Part shown: one piece after another, positions 39,501-52,563 of the stretch
Layout: every line of letters starts with the position of its first letter
How positions within the stretch are numbered: the first letter of the stretch is position 1
Source of the DNA: Membranipora membranacea
Taxonomy: Eukaryota > Bryozoa > Gymnolaemata > Cheilostomatida > Membraniporidae
Direction of reading: 5' to 3'
Assembly: GCA_914767715.1 (NCBI GenBank)
Contig: OU612067.1
Location: 34,260,162-34,324,161, forward strand
DNA: 64,000 bases
Notes under the pieces: generated by a model
The model's database searches: none
Seen by the model: the letters and a program-made list of their open reading frames with translations, nothing else
What the model was told of the DNA's origin: nothing
Made by a program: the position numbers and the translations under genes

Positions 39501-41284
39501 AGGTTTGGGTGACCAAGAATGTCAACAACAAATTACCCAAAATAATGTGCAGACAATTCTCCTGTCAGACCGGTCATGTTAAATCATCTACACCACTTAG
39601 AACGAGCAGGTGTGAAGATTTTTGACATCTGTACCGAAGTGGTACACCATGATAAAGTTCACTCACATATATGAATCTCTGATTATTTGTTCAGAGCGTT
39701 TATATCTAAGACTGTTGTCGCCAGCTTCCCTCCAATAGCATACTCTATCAAGGTCTATAAGCAAGCATATTTATGATTGTTTCACGTACATTCCTCTTGA
39801 TACAAAGGATATGCCATGGCATGATAGGGACGCACATGTCACATGTCATGTCATCTATGTCAAGATAGAAGTGAAGAACACCTATATCCGTGCAATCCGT
39901 ACAAACTAGAAAATAATATGACACAATAGTATCTTTGAACCAAGTAAAGATAATAGGTAGGGTGTAATGACCATACCATAGGATGCCTGTGCAATTCACC
40001 ATGATTCAGAGTTCCTCTCTTCATCAGAAATAGCAGGGGATGTCAGAGGGATGGTTTATCTAGATGTAGACAAATCTAGTCTGATCTAATCTTGTGATAA
40101 GAACTTTAACCCAATACTAGGTTTGGTCCCCTTATTCTACCAGCGACCATCACTCACTCTCGCATTCTCAATCTAATTCGATTCTGAGTAAACCTTAATA
40201 GGAAAGGGGATTAACATTTTAGCTCAAACTTTATCTGTTTTATTTTTAGAGGCTCAGTCTACCAAAGCTGCTGTTTATTGGTACAGCCAGCTTGCTCTAC
40301 CTCATGATCAGTTATCAAACCCTCCGACAGGATCTCACCTCCAAACCAGCTGATATCACAGGCGATATCACAGCCTACACTCAGACTACTGACCTAGCTG
40401 TCAGTCAGCAGAAACAATATCATGCAGCGCAGGGTACCAGATATCTAACCATAGCTCCACTGGATGGCTCTTTTGGTAGATTAGGTAATTTCTGTTTCCG
40501 TTACGCCTCTGCTCTCGGCATCGCTAAAGCCAACAACATGACCCTGGTATTACCAGACACCAAACTAGTCAGGAAGATGAGGAATGTATTTCGAATCACA
40601 GCTCCGCTAGTGTCGGAGCTCAATGTGAACACATCAGACTTTGTAAAGGTCTGGGAGAAGCACTGGGGAGTGTTTGATACGAGACATTTCTTCTTATCGA
40701 AGGTCTCTAATGTGACATTATACAAAGTCTACTCACAGAGCTGGAAATACTTCTACCCAATACAGAAATTGATCAAAAGTGAATTGAAACCTCAAATAAC
40801 AGTCAAGAATGCCAGCGTCGAGTTCAGAAACAGGTTGAAGGCTTTTGAAGGCTCACAGAAGATTGTTATTGGTGTTCATGTGAGGCGAGGTGACTTTTTA
40901 AAACCCGAGCTCCAAGATTGGGGCTATGCTGTAGCACCAGCAGAATATTTCAGCAGAGCCATTAAATACTTTATTGATAAGTTTACGATCTCAAGGCTGA
41001 TTTTTATTGTGGCAACAGATGACAGGCACTGGTGTGAGAAGTCACTGAACTTTACAGGTGCTCCGTATCACTACACTGCAGGTCACTCTGCGGTAGAAGA
41101 TTTTAATATCCTTTCTCAGTGTGATCATCACATTATCTCAGTCGGCTCGTTCGGATGGTGGACTGCGTGGCTCGGTACAGGTACGGTGGTATACTACAAA
41201 GATTTCCCCACCCCAGGATCTACCCATAGTAAGAACCACAACCCACCAGACTACTACCCCTCTAAGTGGGTAGGTATGTCATAG
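36539..41284 (+). CDS. Alpha-1,2-fucosyltransferase-like type II membrane enzyme (GT11), copy 1
   Basis: Exons 36539-36545 (ATG GAA G), 37905-37966 and 40250-41284 join in phase to 1104 bases, 367 codons plus TAG. The N-terminus is a basic cytoplasmic tail (MEALQRFIRTITNRHC), then a signal anchor (about 28-45, LLFIGTASLLYLMISY), then a polar stem. The GT11 catalytic domain shows LDGSFGRLGNFCFRYASALG, the GDP-fucose-binding motif HVRRGDF (near residue 233), ATDDRHWC and the C-terminal CDHHIISVGSFGWWTAWL. It should act in the Golgi, adding alpha-1,2-linked fucose to galactose-ended glycans; the exact acceptor cannot be read. Several N-glycosylation sites (NMT, NVT, NFT) are present. The one-exon catalytic domain is usual for the family. 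The seven-base first exon is the least certain part, but phase and the GTACGT donor support it. Confidence 0.9.
36618..36659. repeat. Two perfect copies of a 21-bp unit in intron 1 of fucosyltransferase copy 1
   Basis: aaagacccgcagagacctta repeats at 36618 and 36639. Confidence 0.9.
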
Positions 41285-44200
41285 AGACATCATCTACTGA
41301 GTGCCATCGATATTCTATATAAGTCCATTTACCTCACAAGAAGCTGACAAGACGTGCTCAAGGACTGCCAATGGATACGATTAGACTTTTTAATAATACC
41401 TTCTGAACTCATTGACTTATAGCAAGTACACTGATAGGATACAGCGAGTTTACCTGATCTTTGGAGTTGTCATTTGGTGCTTCACAATCTAGTTTTTTAT
41501 CATAGCCACACTTGTATATTTAGACATCGTTGTATGTAGACCAGTCATTTTCTGATATTGCTTTAGAGAGGTTTTTATCTCTGTTTAAATTTTTACTCTT
41601 TATGTCTATTAGCTATAAGATGTAATTGTTATTTAATATTTGGTGCTACATACCTCCACCATAATTCATTGATTTTAATCATCGCTTTATTATTATCATG
41701 TTTATATTGAAATTTTAATAATTACGTTTTATCAAGTTCAACAGTTTAGCAGTTCATTAATTTCGCTTTCCTTAAAGTCTGTATTATTGATTGACTCCAT
41801 AGTTATCTTCTCGGTGTCCTGTGTGTTATAAGTGAATCTGCATCTTACGGCTGCCAACAAAGAGAATATTTTACCATTCATCACAATTGAGGATGTTGTT
41901 TGTTGCTCCGAGAATGGCAAGAGTTGTCGCTTTATAATCAAGGAGTAGGCAATTCTTTATCATATCATGCAGAATCATCATCAGTTCTTGCGTAGCCTGT
42001 ACAATTCAATCCAATAATTTAGATTGATTCAAAACGCATCCAAGGGTCGAATACCAATATGTTGTACCAGGAGTTGAGGTAGCTACAATCCGTAGAACTG
42101 CAAGTAATTTAAGTGCTCATTCTGTACTGGATTGCTATTTGTGACATTCCAATATAAACCACAACGACTAAGCTGAAAGCCACATCCTAAAACCGCCGTC
42201 CTACTATGGGGCTGAGGTTCTCTGACGACTGCAGGAACTCAGATCCTTATCAAACCTGTAATATCTGTAATAACTGACCATTTTGGTCAGGTCGGCACAA
42301 ATAACATTTTCAGCTTCTATAATATGTTGAACGATTTTGTGTACCATTAAGGTAACGGTATCATCATATGATTCAACTGTCAAGCTAGACTGGTACACAG
42401 TATTAGATAAAAATTATTAGTATATGGTGAGTAACACAGTTAGAATTTCCTTACTACCAAACCTAGATTGTGACCAGAAGATGAAAGTGTCAGAGATTTG
42501 ACAGTCCTTGATTATTAATTATACCTCGGATATATCTCCTCATGATTTTACAGTATTCTGCACAGCAGATACCTAACAGTGTTAAATGAGACATATATAG
42601 CTTTCAGGCTGATTAACTTCTGTTGAAACAAAAGTACTAAAGTTTTAAGGTTCAGTTCTGATTTGATCAGAAGCTGTAAAAGCTAAATCACTGTCTCATC
42701 AGATAAAAATAGATCTTTTATTTTGTAATTATGTCACGAGACAAATTATTTGAGCATGACAAATTATCACTTATCCAGATCTGTAACCCCTCACCAAAAC
42801 AACTGACTCAGGCTAGGTTAATTAGGGAAGTAGGGGAGGGGAAAGAATCCACCCTTACCATCTTAAGCATAAAGTTTGAAAAATCTCTCCAACTCGACAT
42901 GTATGATTGTAAGATGAGGCCTAGATGACCAGGGCTAGCAGAGATCTAAATTTGGACTGATATCACCATTAGAATTATATATCATCTTCAAATCCAGATT
43001 TAGAGAAAAAGTAATTAATTTGGAGGCCAACATGACACAAAAACCTGACACGGAAATGTCATAATTGGATGACATGTTTATATTTAACCTACTAATATGG
43101 TTGTTGATGTCGAGAAGATTTGATTAGAGAACGTAGGTTTTTTCTATTTTCAAAGCACTTAGGCAAGCCTTGAGCTATCCATGCTTCATATCTTTAGATC
43201 AGCTTGTCTTACTGGAGGCGTTCCAGTACCTTATTATTATAGATCCTGAATCAGTTATAAATATCACTATTTTTTAAGTGAATATTGCAAGTTTTAAAAA
43301 TTCCCCAAAGTAATTTCAGTCTGGAATTTACGAATTGAGCATCAAAAAGTCAGCAGGAATATTTTTGCTTCATTTGGCTGTATCAAAAGATTTTTACATA
43401 TTTTGCCATAAACTTGAGCTCTTGGGAATTCCTAAAGATTGCATTGTGGGATTAAGCAACCTCGGTTTTGGCAGCTGCAGTTAAATCCTGGATTTAATTA
43501 CTTAATTGCTCCTAGATTATAAATCATTAGTGCGGCACATCGATCTGCCCAGACTGATGGTGAAGGGCATGCCAAGAACTGAGGTCCCCAGATATCAGAT
43601 TGGAATTATCAGAATGCACTCATGCGGAGGTGTACCCCACCACATATAAGCTACAATGAATCAGTATCGCTATTTATAACTGTGTGGTGAGAGGTTCGAG
43701 GAATTTCCAGCTAAGAATTCAGCGTACCATGACAAGAAGTCATCCATCAAAGATTACTTAATTGTTATTGAAAGAAAAATCCATCCTCCCAAACGATGCA
43801 TGCTTTTATATCACTTTATCGAAGACATCTGCCGAGGCTGGACGCTTACATTTCACCGATCTGTGTCTGCGAATGTAAGGTATAGTGTGGTGCATAGTTT
43901 ATAAGTTTGAGTTAAATACAGGTTTTCACCATCTTAACCACGGCGAGTGCATGAAGTGTATTGACTTCTACGTATCATGCAACAGAAGTAGCTACTTCCT
44001 GCCTCTGAAGTTTTGTTGGTGATTATGCTGAGTCGGTAAACTTGAGAATTCATCAAAGAGTTACTTTCATCTGTTTCTATCCGTGTCTCTATTCTATTAG
44101 GATTCTGCATCACAATAGGCAGTTCATGAGGGGGATCATTTGTACCATCATTGTTCTTTTAGTGACTTTCTGTTAGTTTTGTGTACATCCTAGACCATAG

Positions 44201-44943
44201 AAATTTGTCAAAGCAAATCACTGTAGATCGAAATCGGAGAGTAGGTAATAGGATAATTGATCGATGCTCACTGAGAATACTCAGTAATCACTAGTTAGAC
44301 ATGAGCTGCTATGGCTCTCTACAGGTGGGATAACTCTCTCTATCTTGTAGATCTTTGACGCCCCCCTCCGACACTGGGGTTCTCAACAAACAAATTACTG
44401 CTACACTGGAATTAAAATCATTAAATCAAGGGCAGTGACCATGTTAGTTTTGTCTCCTGCCAAAATAGTAATTTAAATCAGTAACGCCCCTCATTATGAA
44501 ATTATGTATTAGTATGCAGCAGTATCTCTCACATGTTTGGTGTTGACTGTAATTTTTATTGTACAAATGCTGAACTTAGCGGATTACTTACCAGTTTAAC
44601 CTTAGCACACTTCCTCTCACAGACCACTCTGACAGCCATGGGTGGAGTATGCCTGGTGTCACACCTGATGGAAATGGTTAGCCTGATAGTTGGCTGATTT
44701 AGGAAGTTTGTGGTTTATAATCCCATCAGTTCATTGATGTCTTTAGTGTTTTACCATCAGACTTCTCATGAATATATAGTGGTCAAGTACTAAAACAGGT
44801 AGTATTGTAACATCGGTCTTTTTGTTTTATTCATCTTAATTTATGTAGATTGGCACGGGCCTTAGTATAGCTTCACCACCACACCCCTTATTCTGACTTC
44901 TGAGATATAATACTAATACTCATATTCATTATCTATGTTTTAG
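41285..44943. other. Spacer between the two fucosyltransferase genes
   Basis: 3' untranslated sequence of copy 1 followed by AT-rich DNA. The first exon of copy 2 may be here. One weak candidate is a well-placed start (gccATGG) at 44637-44640 followed by GTGGAG, which would splice in phase to 44944. No other gene recognised. Confidence 0.45.
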
Positions 44944-47873
44944 GTGATGGTGCAGGTTTTCTCACATGCTGCTGGAAGATCACTACACTAAGTAATGACT
45001 TTTATCCGCTGACGATATTAAGAAGCAGCTCAACAATGTTTTATGCTCAGGTAAGAAAAACATTCATTTTCTCACTTGTGGTTGTTATTGATAGATCTCC
45101 ACTTGGCATAAGGAGCTAACTCCTTGATCGTAGTTAGAAAGGGTCTTGTTTATGGATAGTCTATGTCCTTTATGGATATTCTATGTCCCTTCATGGTTGG
45201 TGTTTCCACTAGTCCTAGTAATTGGGGATCTGGACTAGATATTGACATCACTGACTCACCACTCTCACCACAGTTATTTGTGGTTGAGTTTCAGCGTCTC
45301 AAGTCATAATCTAAGAGATCAATCAGTTTGATCGTAGACATATATTATAGTATGGCTTCATCACAGATAACTGATCAATGTTATGGAGTTAGCCCAATTA
45401 ATCTAAATCATAGATGAACAAAATGCTGAATTTGATTCAATGATTAATTTCGAAGATTTCGAAGAATTTTTAAAAGATTCTAGGGAATAATCTCTGAGTG
45501 GTGCACCTGGACAAAAATCATGACAGATATTGTGACAATAGTCTCATCTCTAAATTCAAACTAGTAAATATTTATTACAAGTCTAACAAATTGTTGAGCT
45601 AATTTATGAGTAACTCCCTCTGGGCGATGAGTACCTAGCTAAGGGTGGTGAACATTTATACAGACAATTTAAGTAGATAAATCTGAATAACCTCTATGTT
45701 AGTGAAGGAAAAATATTGGAACTTAATTAGAAAAAAACTTGCTTATTTGTCCAATATCGGGAGCACCCATTTAGGATCTTAAGCCAACTTGATATTCACA
45801 AAAAATGATATCACTTATAGACAATGGTTAAAAAAATTTAAATTAAATAGTCCTATTTTACCACTTAAAAGAGAGTATGGTATATTATTATTATTAATAG
45901 GGTATATATACACAGTTTTACACAATTGTCCCCCCTGTTAAAAAGGTTATGATAGCTCAACAAACAGGATCCTCGGCATGCCTCAGTACGCCAGAGAGAA
46001 CATTTGAATTTCACCTGTAGAATAGTTTTAATCACCAGTTGGCCATCATAACACCAGACGATAGATCACAGATGGAATATCACTCTCCAATAATAACATG
46101 GCTCTCACAATCCACTTGTCTCATTCTCTCCTTGCAACATAGCCTCCCCCCCCCCTCGACCCGGCCCCCTCACCACATCTCCCCTCAATGTTATCTTCAC
46201 AATCCACTCCTCCCAACTCATCCTGATTATACTGATACTAATGACATTTAGCTATTCTATTATGTGAAACTGTTGGGGAAATTGCTAGGAAGTGTCTGTG
46301 ATAATGTGATAAGACATCAAAGCCACTTAGGATGATTTAGTAGACATGCATTATAATTTATCTTGTGTTGTTATAATTTAGTGTGTTGTGTCTGGCTGTG
46401 ATAACAATAGAAAGTGTAGGAGAATATTCCACTGATCCATCCAGACACTGGTCAGTAGGAAGGAACTGGGAGTTAATTTTCTAATTCCAAGAGGGAAACT
46501 TCTAATCTTCAGCGCCCGCTGCTGAAATTGCTGTAATATATTTTAATTAGATTGACCAGTTTAGGTGATGAACTGTTTAAATTAATTAGCAAAAAAGTTC
46601 ATATAGAGTTCCCAGTCAACAACTTGAAAAATTAATAAAATAAAAAAAATGAAATGAAATGGATGGGGTCTAATGATGAGTCCTTCAGATCTCGTATATT
46701 TTGGCAAAATACCACACTGGAGAGCAGGACGACAATAACAGGAGTAAACGTTTGCTCTTATTTTTCTATTTTCAGATCACACGGTTCCAGAGGTATTTCA
46801 TGCCGGCAGCCTTGTTTATAGTTGTGGTAACAACTTTTATGTACTCAGATAAGATGACCATGACAATCTATCAACCGACAGATACTGATTCTACCTCACC
46901 TATACTCCTGCCAGAACCAACACAACCTGCTGCCAACACCGATAAAAACACCGGACAAAAGACCGGACACAATTCAGTGGCCACAAACTCTGATATTAAA
47001 CGTGTCGGCCCACCTTATATCACTATATACCCTTTGGACGGCAGCGCGGGGCGCCTCGGTAACTTCTTTTTTAGATACGCTTCAGCTTTAGGAATGGCTA
47101 AAGCTAATAACATGACTTTAATACTACCCGATACACCACTGGTGAGAAAGATGAGAGAATCGTTCAGTCTGTCTGCTCCTCTAGAGTCGGAGCTGGCCAC
47201 TCCAGTAGACTGGACAATACATCAAAATATCAGTGAGTCAAACTGGGGTGTGTTCGATAGTAAGCTGTTCTTACTACCACATGTAAACACTCGGCTTAAC
47301 TGGGTCTATAGCCAGAGCTGGAAGTACTTCTACCCGATAGACGATCAGGTCAGACAGGAGTTTGTACAGAAGCCGAGCGAGGTGACTACGAATAGTAAAC
47401 AGTTCATGGAGAAGATGAGAGATGAGTTTAGTAATAAGACCAGCGGTATAGTGATAGGTATGCACGTACGGCGGGGAGACTTTCTAATAGAACATCATCA
47501 GAAGTGGGGGTACGCCGTAGCCACCAAAGAATATTTTTCCAATGCCACCAAATATTTTGTTGACAAGTTTGGTAAAGACATATTATTCATAGTAGCCTCT
47601 GATGATAAGTACTGGTGTCAGCAGACTATAGACTTTAACGGGGCGTACGCTCGATTTTCCACTGATAAGTCAGCACTGGAGGATATGACTATACTGGGGC
47701 TATGTGATCACCATGTTATCAGTGTCGGGTCGTTCGGTTGGTGGACAGCCTGGCTTAGTGAAGGTCACGGTGAGGTGATATACTATAAGAACTTCCCAAC
47801 CCCTGGAAGTAACCACGCCAAAAACCACAACCCTGTCGATTACTTTTTGCCAAACTGGAGAGCCATGGAGTAA
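44944..47873 (+). CDS. Alpha-1,2-fucosyltransferase-like type II membrane enzyme (GT11), copy 2
   Basis: The main exon is 46776-47873, after a strong acceptor (tttttctattttcag). It joins in phase 0 to an exon at 44944-45050 flanked by tttag and GTAAGA. The simplest start is the ATG at 45036 (MFYAQ|ITRFQRYFMP), giving 370 codons, close to copy 1. The whole upstream exon is open and begins in the same phase as exon 2 of copy 1, so a longer tail is possible. The frame continues upstream of 46776 into the intron; that stretch (from 46701) is probably not coding. The signal anchor is FMPAALFIVVVTTFMY, followed by a Thr/Pro-rich stem. Catalytic motifs are LDGSAGRLGNFFFRYASALG, HVRRGDF (47463), ASDDKYWC and CDHHVISVGSFGWWTAWL. 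A Golgi role is as for copy 1. A poly(A) signal lies at 48038. Confidence 0.88.
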
Positions 47874-50108
47874 TGAATATTCACTTTTAATTATACCCAT
47901 AGATATAAGAACTCCCTTTTTATATCTATACCAGAGTTTTTATACGTTTTTTACATGAGGATATTATGCTTTTAGTCACAAACCTTTGACGCTGTGCCAT
48001 TTTCAGTCATTAAATGTGATTTACTTTATGGGGACAAAATAAAATGGAGATATCGGTTCTAAGATTCATTTCATTCTGTTCAATCCAAATCATACCAGAG
48101 AGAAAATGAAATGTCATAAGAAAGGTCTCACATACAATTCTCCCAAAAAGTTTGCAACAAACTCAAAATGTCAGAATTTATGAAACGGATCCCTTTTTCT
48201 ACGAATCTCTTAAAAACTTGGCAACAAGTTGAGCCTGTCAGACACATTTATTATGTAAGGTACTAAATTTAGCTTTGCCAACCGTCCTTCTACTTATTTG
48301 ATTGAAAGAAGTTGCTCACCTACCTTCAGATTCCTCTTTACATTGAGGTCTTATTATTTAAAGGATATTGTCATATGTGTTTTCTAGACCTAGTATCTGC
48401 TAGTATGATACAATTTGCCTGTTTTGTGAAGTTGCTCTCCCTCACGCCGCAAGCAAATTAGATCAAACTAGAACATTGTTGAATGTGTAGTGGGTGGGCG
48501 AGTGTTCAATAAGATTTTCTTTGTTTGTATTCTATCTAGAACTGATTTTCTGTTGCGTAAATGATATATGAGGGCGCCTTATCAATCTCAACAGACTGAG
48601 ATTATTGTTGGTGGGTTTATTGATTCCTGATCAATAATTGAGCTTTTCATTGGGAGTTGTGGCCAAACCTAAGAGTTTGGGTTACCCGATATAATAGCTG
48701 CAGACCTGGTGAATTTGACTATTGACTGAAAAATGCTACTGTTGAACTGCAGTTAGTGCATCACAGTTTCTTTTTATTTTTCTGGATTGAGAGCCAATTG
48801 GTTCCCATTTCTTGTGAATGAGTTGAAATACTTATTATTTTAGATCGTACTGCATGCCAAATTTTGATGAGAGTTCCTTGAAAAGGAAAGGTAGTTTCTG
48901 AAAATTTGAAGCCGAAGTTAGTGAAATCAAGAACGCCACTATAACACAATGACTGTTGTTATTCCACCCACACTGAGTCGTTTTCTTTTTATCCATGGGA
49001 AAACAACTCATTTTCACTGAGTTGGGACATAACGGTTATGTGCCAAACCCCCTGATATCATAGACTTTTAATAACAGTATGTTACTGGTTGATATCTCTC
49101 TCAATGTTGGTAGAAAATTGGATAAATGAAATATATATTGTATCAATTTTATATAAAATCCTCATATCATACAAATAATGATAGCTCCTGTTTGAGTTTT
49201 GGCAGTTTGGAGTGGTACAATCTGACAATATGACAATATGACCAACATCACATTTGAAGCAGCTAGATATGGTTTCGTGCCTATCAAATATAACTGCATA
49301 ACATGACAGCATTCAATGAAAAATAAATGTTTAGCGGTATGATAAATACTCACACGTTATGGGGGAAATAGTAGACGAAGCGGCTATTTTTTGTACAAGG
49401 TTTGTTTGACAAGGCAGGGTGTAATAGGATGTTCGATTACCTAGTGTTGGCAATAATATGTTGTCTAGTCCGGATCACACTTGACTTAAATAAGATTGCC
49501 ATAAATTATAATAACATTGTTTCCAACTGGGACTGAATCTGCATTATTTCTGATGCCACAGAAAGTTATGTGAGTTATGCATAGGCCACAGAGTAATCAC
49601 AATATACACCTTAATAATCATGGCGCAAATATCACCGTTATATGTCTCTATATAAGAAAGTAGGAACACTTACCATATAATTTTAAGCCTTCAGCTGAAA
49701 GATTATTAAATCTCTTGGCGAATACTAAAAGGCTGCTTGTCAGCAGGTAAAAATGACTCTTAGTGCCTTTCGGCATTCAAATTTTAAATGGTGATTCTAT
49801 GAGCTCCAAAAGAGCTTCTCAACACTATTGTAACTTGTCTTTGACAGAGTTTACCAATGAAAGCTATCTTGCCTTATCTTATCTTGTTGTCAAGGATCAA
49901 TCCAAAATATCAACATTTATGATATATTGTTTGGAAAGCTACCGAGCTACTGAGTATGAACTTCCGAGCAATTATTTTGATAAGGCGACCTTTTGTCAAT
50001 TAAATTAAAAAAATGAGGTAGTAAACGGAGAGTAACATAAAATCTAAAAAAACAGATGAAATGCATTCTAAGAGTTTATAATTATTATATGACATGTCAC
50101 TAGTCATC
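47874..50108. other. Intergenic, no gene recognised
   Basis: The 3' end of fucosyltransferase copy 2 (AATAAA 48038-48043), then AT-rich DNA with small stem-loops near 48580 (aatctca/tgagatt) and 48618 (ttattgat/atcaataa). Short open frames have no recognisable content. Confidence 0.5.
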
Positions 50109-50109
50109 A

Positions 50110-50715
50110 CAGCAGTTTGGGCTACATATCAACGAGAAAAAGACAAAAGTTTTGAAGGTTCATCCACAGAAAACGGGTAATACCTACGGAATTTCCTTCA
50201 CCATCAACAACAATGAACTGGAGTTTGTCAACAACTTTGGAGCCAAGATAGATGGGGTCGGAGGTGCGGCGATCGATATTCAAAATCGGATCAATAAAGC
50301 CACTTTAGCGTTCTACCGGCTCTGGAAGATCTGGAGGTCAAAGTCCACAAGAGACATCTCAAGTTACACCTTTTCTCTTCCAGTGTCATGTCAGTCTTAT
50401 TGTATGGATGCAAAACTTGGAAGACGACAAAGGATGACCTACGCAAACTGTAAGTCTTCCATCTAGACTGCTGTCGTCGGTTTTAAGCTGTACTGGTGTC
50501 TCAGATGATTAAAGTTAGAAGATGGCATTACCTGGGGAACTTTGGGTTGGGCATCTGAATGGTAAAGGAGATGTGGTAGACCAATGAAGACCTGGAGAAT
50601 GACAGCTCTTGAACAGTTGCAGACATCTGGCATCAAATCCTGGAGTGAAGCTGCAGAGATGGCGAAAGATCAGTCCAGATGGAGGGAGCAGGAGATGAAT
50701 ATACTGGCGCGCTAG
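50110..50715 (+). mobile_element. 5'-truncated, frameshifted non-LTR retrotransposon, reverse transcriptase C-terminus
   Basis: The reading begins in one frame (QFGLHINEKKTKVLKVHPQ) and then shows the usual order of a LINE polyprotein end: NKATLAFYRLWKIWRSKS, the SVLLYGCETWKTTKDDLRKL block, RCLRRVLKLYW, a RRWHYLGEL block and a final WRMTALEQLQTSGIKSW segment, stopping at 50713. At least three frame changes and losses break it (for example around 50255 and 50345), so it is a dead copy. It belongs to the group whose proteins are often annotated as endonuclease-reverse transcriptase; I cannot assign the clade. The 5' end is simply missing, as expected for target-primed insertion. Confidence 0.85.
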
Positions 50716-50721
50716 TATATG

Positions 50722-50853
50722 ACTTGATGCCAGATGTCTGCAACCATTGCAGCAACTGTTCAAGAGCTGTCATCCTCTAGGTCTTCTTTAGTCTACCACG
50801 TCACCTTTTCTCCTTTTCCTTTACCTTTTCTCCAGGTAATGTCATCTTCCAAC
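50722..50853 (-). mobile_element. Inverted second copy of the retrotransposon tail
   Basis: Reads as the complement of 50514-50637. Shared blocks include gatgccagatgtctgcaac and actgttcaagagctgtcatc. It has a 10-base insertion and a pyrimidine-rich expansion near 50795. With the upstream copy it makes a fold-back with arms of about 130 bases and a loop of about 85. Confidence 0.85.
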
Positions 50854-52197
50854 TTCAATATTCCAGAAGGAATCCTGCAACCTAAGTGAAGTAAGTGATG
50901 GCAAGTCTATTGTATCTTTTTACATCAAGCCATAAAATGAATGACTTTGTGAGTAGGTAAAAATATGCAAAATCTCAATCAATGATTTTATTAGGAACAG
51001 ATCAGATTGGGCCAAATTATTTAAAATTTGAAAGTACATTCTGAATGATATCCAATCTCTAAGAATAAATTACAGCTGGTTCAAAATTTCTTGCATTCGG
51101 TGTGACTTCTTTGACAAATACAATGTTTTTTTTTCTACCTGATTTTTTCATCAAATCACATGATTGGATAAGGTATTAATTTTCAGTAGCTCGGCAGCTT
51201 TCTAACGGCCCTGTTTATGACACAACAGAGGGTGGGCCGCCCCTAAAGAGGGACGCAAGTTGCCCGAAATCCTCGTACTGAGAGTGTGATACATTCTAAA
51301 AAACTAGAATGCATCCTAGATGTGAGGCCATGGAGGACCTCCTAATCATGAGTGTGCAGCAAGCTGCCAGAAACTGAAACAGGCACTAATTGCCCATTGG
51401 CAGTAAATTTGATCTTAGCCAATAGGCCGAGAATAACTCAGTGCAGCCTCCAGTCAGTGTCTCGAAATTGGTTCACAAGAGCCTTCCTACCTTCCCTTGC
51501 TGGCTTTTCTCAATAATTCATTCTCAATTTGAGCATTGCTCAGAAAAATAATTATATGTTGATTGGCAACCATTTAATATAGAGTACTAAGTGACAGTCT
51601 CACAGTAGGAAAATTGAGATGATGGAGTTTTACATGATTCTCAGCCTTTATCTCATGACTTTCTTTAATTCCTTCCCGATTTTTGAAGTCTGACATCCAT
51701 TCACAACTGTTACAGATATTGTTTGTGAATGATATTTTGGGGGAAAGAAAATAAAATGCATTTCATCATATTGTAAACATGAGATTCTAATAAAGCAGCG
51801 CAGGCAGATATTTCATTTATTTAATTATTGAGGTTTTCTTAAAAGTGTACATATGTTGATATCATATGTTGAGCATCTTCTCTGAACGCCTTGTCAGATT
51901 GCTTATTGCTATCATCAGAATTAGATGCCCTGTACAACTTCAGAATTATAGTTTTTCAGGAATGAGATAAAGAAAGCTTCTTCTGCATACGAGAAGTTCT
52001 AAACAGTATCAAATTTGTGACCTCATACCCTATAACTGTGTAACTGATATGTGGTCATCATAACACTCAAAGTACTCAAAGGTCAATGACACCATATGAC
52101 GAAATTTCAGACTTTGATCTTCAGACTCTATGCTGCGTGACTTATAGTTGAGAACACAAACTAAGGATGTTGTATCCTTATTTTTTTACTATTAGTA
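50854..52197. other. Intergenic, no gene recognised
   Basis: AT-rich sequence with no coding sequence, repeat or RNA gene that I can identify. Confidence 0.5.
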
Positions 52198-52563
52198 TTA
52201 CTTTGTGATGAGATTGGGGTTGTCCTGAGTTGGTATAGAGTTTTCAGAGAAGAATTCATCTATTGCTTTAGGAGCATATTCTACCCCTACCACAGTAAAG
52301 CCGAGCTCATACAGTCTGATCATCTCCTGACTCTTACCACAGAGAGGTACAAACACTCTGATCTTTGATGTATCTTGTACAGTCTTTAGATAATGGTCGT
52401 TCATGTAATCCATTAGGTATTTATTACCAGTCTTCTGGTGCCATCCTATATAGTCATACTGCCAGCGGAACTCCCAGTAATCCTTTACATCCAGTGTGCT
52501 GTCCCTACAGCTCACATCCTGAGGGAGCGGTGGTTTGACATTCTCAGGCTCAGTAGTAGACAT
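52198..52563 (-). pseudogene. Truncated TPMT-like copy (N-terminal half)
   Basis: The minus-strand frame of 121 codons (ATG at 52563, stop at 52200) matches the first half of the gene at 58119-57331, with roughly 93 percent identity by eye. Motif I (VFVPLCGKSQEMIRLYELGF) and VVGVEYAPKAIDEFFSEN are intact. Similarity stops abruptly after codons for DNPN, and the reading ends ten bases later in unrelated AT-rich sequence. About 70 bases upstream of the ATG also resemble the upstream region of the full gene. The promoter and N-terminal half were therefore duplicated together. Differences look mostly silent. Without the second half of the methyltransferase fold the product could not be an active enzyme, but a short protein might still be made. 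Confidence 0.85.

Noticed and set aside
46701-46775. Start of fucosyltransferase copy 2 at 46701
   Set aside because: It lies directly before a strong polypyrimidine tract and acceptor at 46775. The frame through it is probably intronic, and the resulting N-terminus lacks resemblance to copy 1.
47015-47200. Antisense frames over the fucosyltransferase and TPMT exons
   Set aside because: Shadows of strongly coding sense strands, without motifs of their own.
50515-50763. Minus-strand 82-codon frame
   Set aside because: It is the antisense of the folded-back retrotransposon tail.
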